A stretch of 20,450 nt of DNA from Candidatus Omnitrophota bacterium. GTDB lineage: Bacteria; Ratteibacteria; UBA8468; B48-G9; JAFGKM01. Below, piece by piece: positions 15,186 to 20,450 of this stretch (within the stretch, counting starts at the first letter, position 1; each line of letters opens with the position of its first letter). Where the stretch lies: positions 1 through 20,450 of the forward strand of contig JAMWBY010000016.1 in the NCBI GenBank assembly GCA_023818745.1, given 5' to 3'. Made by a program: the position numbers and the translations under genes. The notes below the pieces were generated by a model. That model saw only the letters and a list, made by a program, of their open reading frames with translations, was not told the DNA's origin and made no database searches.

Positions 15186-15865
15186 AATTTATTTTCTTCT
15201 TTACTTTCTTCTTTTTCTTTCCTTCTTTCTTCTACTTTTTCTTGGGTTATAACTGTTGGCTGTTCAATCACTTCTTCAACCTTTTCTTCTTCAACGATTT
15301 CTTTAGGTTTTAAAATAGTAAGCACAACTTTATCTGGATCTTCAAGTATTTTTATTTCTTCAGGGACATTAATATCCTTTACTAAAATTGCGTGTCCAAT
15401 ATCAAGATTAGAAATATCTACTTCTATTGATTCAGGCAGTTTATCCGGTAAGCCTTCAACTTTAATTTCTCTTAATTCATGTTCTAAAATTCCACCTTTT
15501 TCTTCTCCTAATGATTTACCTTTTATAATGATAGGTATTTCCATAATTAAAGATTTATCAGAACTTAATTTATAGAAATCAAGATGTAATATCTCATTTT
15601 TTATAGGGTCAACCTGAATATCCTTTAATATTACAGCAATCTTTTCTTGGTCTCCATTTTTCTTCAAACTAATTTCAGCCATTACATTATGAGAAGATAA
15701 GTGTTTTATAATTTTTTCAGTTTTAATTTTTTCAAGTTTAATAGGAATTGGGTTGATTCCTGGTCCATATATAATTCCAGGTATATAGCCATTCATTCTT
15801 AATTTTCTCGCATGTCCTTTACCTTTTCCTTCTCTTATTTCTGCTGAAAAAATCACTTTCTTCAT
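15182..15865 (-). CDS. rplY: 50S ribosomal protein L25, long Ctc form
   Basis: L25/Ctc binds 5S rRNA in the large ribosomal subunit. The 227 residues have the N-terminal L25 domain (ARKLRMNGYIPGIIYG at about 19-34, LHLDFYKLS near 93-101), then the C-terminal TL5/Ctc beta domain (ELREIKVEGLPDKLPESIEV, DISNLDIGHAILVKDI). The protein ends in a highly charged Glu/Lys-rich tail of roughly 40 residues with no recognised fold. A GGGAGG site lies six bases before the ATG at 15865. The message leader is unusually short because the tRNA-Ile gene ends only 22 bases upstream. Confidence 0.95.
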   Translation of the reverse strand: MKKVIFSAEIREGKGKGHARKLRMNGYIPGIIYGPGINPIPIKLEKIKTEKIIKHLSSHNVMAEISLKKNGDQEKIAVILKDIQVDPIKNEILHLDFYKLSSDKSLIMEIPIIIKGKSLGEEKGGILEHELREIKVEGLPDKLPESIEVDISNLDIGHAILVKDINVPEEIKILEDPDKVVLTILKPKEIVEEEKVEEVIEQPTVITQEKVEERRKEKEESKEENKL

Positions 15866-15887
15866 TTTTTCCTCCCTATAAACAAAA

Positions 15888-15959
15888 TGGGCGCGGATGG
15901 ATTCGAACCATCAGCCCCCGCGTTATCAGCACGGTGCTCTGCCCTTGAGCTACGCGCCC
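15888..15959 (-). tRNA. tRNA-Ile (anticodon GAT)
   Basis: The 72-nucleotide gene folds as a full cloverleaf: acceptor GGGCGCG/CGCGCCC, D stem GCTC/GAGC, anticodon stem CCGTG/CGCGG with loop CTGATAA, and T arm GATGG-TTCGAAT-CCATC. The anticodon GAT is at 15925-15927, and a GAT anticodon reads isoleucine AUC/AUU. The discriminator base is A and no CCA is encoded, so CCA must be added after transcription. The 5' end is two bases from the stop codon of the upstream membrane-protein gene and the 3' end is 22 bases from rplY, with no room for its own promoter other than inside the preceding gene. Confidence 0.95.
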
Positions 15960-15960
15960 T

Positions 15961-16632
15961 TTATTTCTTTTCTTCCTTTTTCTTTAAAATTTCTTCAATT
16001 TTTTCTTTTATAATATCTTTTGTGCCAAGAGCAAAAGCAAGTGCGGTTCCAAAACAAAATGAAGCAAGGACAATTATAAAAACATCACCAATAAAATTAG
16101 AAGCAATCCCTATTTCTTGAAGAGCAATGACTGTGCCAAAAACTACAATTGCTATTTGAGTTAATTTGCCAAGAAGACCTGCTTTTTCAATACCAGCATT
16201 TCCTGCAGAAGTTCTTACAATACCGCCAAAAAAGTTTCCTACAAAAATAGAAAATATAAATATTAAAAGCCCAACTATAAATCTGGGGATGAAAGACAGA
16301 ATACCATCAACAACTGTTGAAGGAATGTTTATTCCTGCAAAATTGATAGAAAGAAAAACGACAGCAAGCATTAGTATCCAATAAATTCCCATTCCAAGCA
16401 TTTCTGAAACTTCCAGAGAAATGTTTCCCTTTTCTAATAATTCTTTCAAACCAGAATCTTCAGAAAATTTGTCAATTTTGATTGTTTTAAAAAACTTTAT
16501 CAGTAAGACCTTTAGAAATTTAGCGATAAGCCAACCAATAAGAAATATCAAAAGAGCACTTATTATTTTTCCCAAAGCATGCCAGAATTTAACCATTAAT
16601 TCATTTACAACTCCTATTCTTTCACTTCCCAT
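15961..16632 (-). CDS. Small membrane protein with mechanosensitive-channel-type TM helix repeats (CmpX-like)
   Basis: The 223 residues hold four to five hydrophobic segments (about 20-45, 78-98, 108-140, 150-172 and 175-205) and a Lys/Glu-rich cytoplasmic tail (KEKIEEILKKKEEKK). Gly-rich helices such as FVGNFFGGIVRTSAGNAGIEKAG, FIGDVFIIVLASFCFGTALAFALG are typical of the conserved TM helix family related to MscS/CmpX. The soluble MscS beta domain is lacking, so channel activity is uncertain. The ATG at 16632 is preceded by AGGAGG. A possible promoter lies at 16654-16681, just downstream of the V-ATPase subunit gene. The stop is two bases from the tRNA-Ile gene. Confidence 0.78.
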   Translation of the reverse strand: MGSERIGVVNELMVKFWHALGKIISALLIFLIGWLIAKFLKVLLIKFFKTIKIDKFSEDSGLKELLEKGNISLEVSEMLGMGIYWILMLAVVFLSINFAGINIPSTVVDGILSFIPRFIVGLLIFIFSIFVGNFFGGIVRTSAGNAGIEKAGLLGKLTQIAIVVFGTVIALQEIGIASNFIGDVFIIVLASFCFGTALAFALGTKDIIKEKIEEILKKKEEKK

Positions 16633-16653
16633 AAAACCTCCTTTTTTTCAATT

Positions 16654-16681
16654 ATTTTATCATAATAAAAAAAATAATCAA
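16654..16681 (-). promoter_or_regulatory. Possible sigma70-type promoter for the membrane protein-tRNA-rplY genes
   Basis: On the minus strand TTGATT (16681-16676), a 16-base spacer and TAAAAT (16659-16654) lie in the 45-base gap before the membrane-protein gene; the -35 box overlaps the V-ATPase subunit stop codon. The start point would be near 16647, ahead of the AGGAGG. AT-rich sequence makes this only a moderate call. Confidence 0.35.
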
Positions 16682-18621
16682 TCCTTTAATTCAGAAACCT
16701 TAAAAGTGTATATTCTTTCTTCTTGGAAGGGTTTAAAGAATCTTCCTCCTCCTTCAAAAAACTTTGTAAAGAATTCAAGATATTGTAATCTACTTGTATG
16801 AACATAACTTCCAAGTAAATTTATTAAAAGATTCCCCAAATGTCCAAAAATAAAAATTATTGAAGCAAAAATTACTCCAATATAGGGTATATTTTTGAGC
16901 ATTAATACAAGTTGATTAATAACAAGTCCAAGAATAGAAGTTGTTAATCCAAGCCCAAAAAGACGACTATAACTTAAAATATCTCCGAGAAGATTTCCTG
17001 ATATTACACTATAAGCACCATAAATAGCCCAGAAACCTTTTAACATAAATTCTTTTTGTGTTTTTGCTTTTTCTATCATAAGATAAATGAAACAAAAAAT
17101 TAAGACAAATAAGGATACTTTTACTAACATATTTATTTTAAGAATAAATCCTATGACGATTATTGCAACAAGTATCTGAATAAGAAGAAGAGAAATTGCT
17201 TCTCCACAATATTTCAATGAATAATTTTTTAAATGTGTATAAAGATTAAGTACCAACCCCCATACAATTTGAAGATATCCAAAAATGAGTGCTATTAATA
17301 GAAAAAGAGTTGCTTTATTCCCACCTTCAAGAGGATTCAATATAACTAATTTTTTTAGTATTCTAACAAACCCAAAATTTTCTGGAATTATATAAAGTGT
17401 ATCTCCAAACCATCCTCCGGTTAATAGCCCAATTATGAATGTTGAGATTCCACAGATTAAAAGTAATTTTAAAAATTTGACAAAATTTTGCAAAAGTTTA
17501 AATTTTTTTATTAAAATTGAAGAAATTATAATAAGTAGTAATCCATAGCCAGCGTCTGTTAAACAAAAGCCAAAAGAAAGAGCAAAAAATAATGAAAGCG
17601 GTCCTGTTGGGTCAATGTTTTTATAAACAGGTCTTCCATATAAATCAGTCACAACTTCAAATGGTTCAATTAATTTCCTGTTTTCAAGTATAATAGGGAT
17701 ATTATCCCCTTCCTGTGGTTCTTCTATAATCAGATAACTTTCAGGAATGATTTTTTCTATATTTTCTTTAAGTATTTTTATATCTTTTTCTCTTATCCAT
17801 CCTTTAATTCCTTTAACAAACTTTGAAATTCCAATTTTTTCTTTTGCACACAAGAAAGAATAGAAGTTTTTATAATAGTCAAAAAGGATAAAAATTTCTT
17901 TTTTATAATTGATAATTTTGGAAATTTCATTTTCCAATTTTAAAATTTTTTCGTAATTTTTTTCTTCTAATTCTTCAAGTTTTGATAAAATATCTTCTGT
18001 TTTTTTATTCCATTTCCTGACAAATAAAATTTTCCCATCCGCTTTTTTTATTACTCTTTCAACATCTTCCTTTTTCTCTTTGGAAAATAATATTATGTAT
18101 AAACTTTCTTTTTTTATCTCTCCTATTTTTTCTACATATAAATCCTCATTTGTTTTTTCTATCTTTTTTTTGTGGGGCAGAGAAAATATTAAAAAGGAAA
18201 AGTTTGAAAGTTTAAAAATTTCAGAGAAAATTATATCTGTTTTTAAAAATGGTAGGATTTCTTTCTTTAATTTTTCAGCTCTATTTATAATTTTTTTTCT
18301 TTTTTCTACCTCATTATATAAATTATAGTAATGGAGATAAACTGTTTCTAATGGAAAGTTGTGTATAATTTCTTTTTCTTCTTTTTCTTCAACCTGAATT
18401 TTTTTTAAAGTGCTTTCTTTTCCAAACTTATCAATAATATTTCTCAAAAATTCAAGTTGTTTAAGTTTTGTCTCAATATCATCTTTTACAATATCTTCTT
18501 TTTCAAATCCTCCAATATCTATACTTTCAATTTCAACTATGCCAAGTTTTTGTAACCTCTCAAGCAATTTTTCTTCTTCTTTCAGAAAAAACAATGTAAA
18601 TTTTTTTACTTTACTTATCAT
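16678..18621 (-). CDS. V-type ATP synthase/ATPase subunit I (subunit a homologue)
   Basis: Subunit I forms the peripheral stalk and ion half-channels of archaeal/bacterial V-type ATPases. The 647 residues have a long charged helical cytoplasmic domain (about 1-335) rich in Lys/Glu coiled-coil sequence, then about seven to eight membrane segments. The family hallmark DPTGPLSLFFALSFGFCLTDAGYG opens the membrane domain. ILSYSRLFGLGL carries the essential channel Arg, and HTSRLQYLEFFTKFFEGGG closes the protein, matching the SxRLxxLEfxxkFyxGgG ending of the family. Its ATG follows the argJ stop by one base. No other V-ATPase subunit (K, E, C, F, A, B, D) appears in the window, which is unusual since these genes normally form one operon. 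Confidence 0.93.
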   Translation of the reverse strand: MISKVKKFTLFFLKEEEKLLERLQKLGIVEIESIDIGGFEKEDIVKDDIETKLKQLEFLRNIIDKFGKESTLKKIQVEEKEEKEIIHNFPLETVYLHYYNLYNEVEKRKKIINRAEKLKKEILPFLKTDIIFSEIFKLSNFSFLIFSLPHKKKIEKTNEDLYVEKIGEIKKESLYIILFSKEKKEDVERVIKKADGKILFVRKWNKKTEDILSKLEELEEKNYEKILKLENEISKIINYKKEIFILFDYYKNFYSFLCAKEKIGISKFVKGIKGWIREKDIKILKENIEKIIPESYLIIEEPQEGDNIPIILENRKLIEPFEVVTDLYGRPVYKNIDPTGPLSLFFALSFGFCLTDAGYGLLLIIISSILIKKFKLLQNFVKFLKLLLICGISTFIIGLLTGGWFGDTLYIIPENFGFVRILKKLVILNPLEGGNKATLFLLIALIFGYLQIVWGLVLNLYTHLKNYSLKYCGEAISLLLIQILVAIIVIGFILKINMLVKVSLFVLIFCFIYLMIEKAKTQKEFMLKGFWAIYGAYSVISGNLLGDILSYSRLFGLGLTTSILGLVINQLVLMLKNIPYIGVIFASIIFIFGHLGNLLINLLGSYVHTSRLQYLEFFTKFFEGGGRFFKPFQEERIYTFKVSELKD

Positions 18622-18622
18622 T

Positions 18623-19813
18623 TCAATACTCTTTATTAATTTTTACATAATTTTCAGTTAAATCACATCCCCATGCAGTTGCTGAAAAATTACCCTTTTT
18701 TAAATCAATTTCAATTTTTATTTCTTTGTTTTTTAATAATAGTTTTAATTCCTCTTCATCATATTTCTGGGGTTCGGTTCCTTTAAATAAACTAATTCCA
18801 CAAATCTTTACTTCTATGTTTTTTTTATCAAAACGAGCATTTGTTGAACCAATTGCAGCCAGTATTCTACCCCAGTTAGGATTCTCTCCTGCAATTGCAG
18901 TTTTTACAAGCAAAGACCCAGCAACTTTTTTGGCAACTCTTCTAACATCTTTTTTACACCAGCCACCATTTACTCTAACTTCTATAAATTTACTGGCACC
19001 TTCTCCATCATAAGCGATTTTTTTAGCAAGTTCAATACATAGTTTTCTTAAAGAGTTTGAAAAAAGTTCAAATTCAGGAGTATCTATATGGATTGTTTTA
19101 TTTTTAGAAAGACCATTTGCAAGGCATATAACTGTGTCATTTGTGCTCATATCATTATCTACTGTAATCATATTAAATGAATCTTCAACTGCATTTTTAA
19201 GAGCGATATCAAGTGCTTTTTTGTCAATAACTGCATCAGTAGTAATAAAACACAGCATTGTAGCCATACATGGATTTATCATTCCTGCACCTTTCACTAT
19301 CCCGCCAATCACAACTTCTTTTTTCCTTCCTTGAATTCCTGTATTTATTTCATACTCTTTTGGGAAAGTATCTGTTGTCATTATTCCTTTCGCTGCAAGA
19401 AGATTGTTTTCAATTGAAAGATTTTTAATTAGTTGTTCAAAACCACTTCTTATTTTTTCATAAGGTAATCTCTCACCAATGATTCCAGTAGAAGCAAAAA
19501 GTATAGAATTTTTTTCAAGATTCATTTTTTCTGCAAGTTCTTCAATTAACTTCTCTGTTAATTTATAATTTTCTTTGCCATTACAAGTATTTGCATTACC
19601 GCTATTTATAAGAATCGCTCTTATTTTATTTTTTATGTTTTTAATTGACCATAAGATACTGTATGATTTAAATTGATTGGTAGTAAAAGTTCCAGAGGCA
19701 ATACAAGGAGCAATAGAATAAATTAATGACAAATCTTCTTTGCCATTATTTTTAATTCCACAACTTATTCCATTTGCATAAAAACCCATTGGATATGTTA
19801 TTCCCTTTCCCAT
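18623..19813 (-). CDS. argJ: Bifunctional glutamate N-acetyltransferase / amino-acid acetyltransferase ArgJ
   Basis: ArgJ moves the acetyl group from N-acetylornithine to glutamate in the cyclic arginine pathway. The 396 residues include NSGNANTCNG (70-79), FASTGIIGERLP, KGIMTTDTFPK, the self-cleavage site PCMATMLCF with expected cleavage between Ala184 and Thr185 (Thr185 becomes the nucleophile), and the C-terminal GCDLTENYVKINKEY. ArgJ autoprocessing into alpha and beta chains is established for the family. Whether this one is mono- or bifunctional cannot be told. The ATG at 19813 overlaps ispD by 16 bases. No other arginine genes are in the window. Confidence 0.97.
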   Translation of the reverse strand: MGKGITYPMGFYANGISCGIKNNGKEDLSLIYSIAPCIASGTFTTNQFKSYSILWSIKNIKNKIRAILINSGNANTCNGKENYKLTEKLIEELAEKMNLEKNSILFASTGIIGERLPYEKIRSGFEQLIKNLSIENNLLAAKGIMTTDTFPKEYEINTGIQGRKKEVVIGGIVKGAGMINPCMATMLCFITTDAVIDKKALDIALKNAVEDSFNMITVDNDMSTNDTVICLANGLSKNKTIHIDTPEFELFSNSLRKLCIELAKKIAYDGEGASKFIEVRVNGGWCKKDVRRVAKKVAGSLLVKTAIAGENPNWGRILAAIGSTNARFDKKNIEVKICGISLFKGTEPQKYDEEELKLLLKNKEIKIEIDLKKGNFSATAWGCDLTENYVKINKEY

Positions 19814-20450
19814 TTTTTTAAAATAAATTTAGCAAAAATTAAATCTTCAGGATAAGTTATTTTTATATTGGTTCTTTCACCTTCTATACAATAGATTTTA
19901 TTATACCCTATTTTTTCAAGAAAAAAAGAGTCATCAGTTCCAATTATACATTTTTTCATACATTTTAAATAACTTTCTTTTAATAAACTAACCTTAAATC
20001 CCTGAGGTGTTTGAGCAGAAAAAATTTTTTTTCTATCAATTGTTTTTTTAACAAAATTATTTTCAACTATTTTTAAAGTATCAGTACTTTTTAAAACAGG
20101 AATGCATGCTCCATATTTTTCAGTTTTTACTATAACTTTTCTGATAAGATTTTCACTTACAAAAGGTCTTGCTACATCATGAACAAGAACAATGCCATCT
20201 TCATTAATCAGTTTTAAACAATTGAAAATAGATTGGTGTCTTTTTTCCCCACCTTTAACAATAATAATATTTGGAAACTTATTTCCTATTATTTCTTTTC
20301 CTTTTTGAATATAATTTTCAGGAAGAGCAAGAAAAATTTTATCAATAAATTTGTAAAATTTTTCAATTGAATATAAAAATAATGTCTTTCCATTCAACTC
20401 TATAAAAGATTTAGGAAGATTGGAATTTAATCTTTCTCCTTTTCCTGCTC
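19798..20450 (-). CDS. ispD: 2-C-methyl-D-erythritol 4-phosphate cytidylyltransferase (5' end outside window)
   Basis: IspD transfers CMP from CTP to methylerythritol phosphate in the non-mevalonate isoprenoid pathway. The frame is open through the window edge at 20450. The bases beyond 20397 encode AGKGERLNSNLPKSFIEL, which is the nucleotide-binding Gly-rich N-terminus, so a TTG at 20397 is not the start. Further motifs are VHDVARPFVS, KSTDTLK, AQTPQGFK and GERTNIKITYPEDL. Only the first few residues are missing. The C-terminus is complete and overlaps argJ. This is the first gene visible in the long minus-strand cluster. Confidence 0.95.
   Translation of the reverse strand, partial: AGKGERLNSNLPKSFIELNGKTLFLYSIEKFYKFIDKIFLALPENYIQKGKEIIGNKFPNIIIVKGGEKRHQSIFNCLKLINEDGIVLVHDVARPFVSENLIRKVIVKTEKYGACIPVLKSTDTLKIVENNFVKKTIDRKKIFSAQTPQGFKVSLLKESYLKCMKKCIIGTDDSFFLEKIGYNKIYCIEGERTNIKITYPEDLIFAKFILKKWERE

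Noticed and set aside
15888..15959. tRNA-Ile as an attachment site of an integrated element
   Set aside because: No integrase, no duplicated tRNA 3' end and no foreign-looking genes flank it; both neighbours are ordinary chromosomal genes.

Overview
This is an AT-rich, very gene-dense stretch of a bacterial chromosome. It carries 16 protein-coding genes or gene ends and one tRNA gene. The longest stretch without a gene is about 133 bases, and many neighbours overlap by 4 to 20 bases. Bacterial features include mnmG, rplY, pth, ispD and folP, lipobox secretion and Shine-Dalgarno sites. The set also has an anaerobe's character: a 2-oxoacid:ferredoxin oxidoreductase, a membrane pyrophosphatase, a V-type ATPase subunit and a ferredoxin-domain DUF362 protein. 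Together with the end of a large beta-helix surface protein, this suggests an uncultured anaerobic lineage of the Omnitrophota/Ratteibacteria kind. That placement is inference from gene content and style, not from a marker phylogeny. UGA serves as a stop codon, so the code is standard.

Layout. (1) 1-1044, plus strand: the 3' end of a large repetitive adhesin-like gene, convergent with mnmG. (2) 1051-6557, minus strand: a cluster read as ydbL-like lipoprotein, vorB, vorA, DUF6485 protein, DUF362 ferredoxin-domain protein, then mnmG after a 93-base gap. (3) 6558-6690: a divergent control region with a well-formed promoter on each strand and a GC-rich dyad between them. (4) 6691-11318, plus strand: tyrS, class II aldolase, folP, ruvX and a GT39-type membrane glycosyltransferase. 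The tyrS promoter lies so close to its ATG that the message is probably leaderless. (5) 11359-20450, minus strand: ispD (5' end outside the window), argJ, V-ATPase subunit I, a mechanosensitive-channel-like membrane protein, tRNA-Ile(GAT), rplY, pth, hppA and malic enzyme, nearly without gaps.

How the genes work together. VorAB, the pyrophosphatase, malic enzyme and V-ATPase subunit I point to fermentative or acetogen-like energy metabolism with ferredoxin and ion-gradient coupling. tyrS, mnmG, tRNA-Ile, rplY and pth serve translation. folP, argJ and ispD are single steps of folate, arginine and isoprenoid biosynthesis.

I saw no CRISPR array, insertion sequence, prophage or defence system, and no clear undescribed system. 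The most interesting signals are the divergent promoter region with leaderless tyrS, the vorAB pair lacking its gamma and delta subunits but followed by two Cys-rich genes, and the tRNA gene set between two protein genes in a tight operon.
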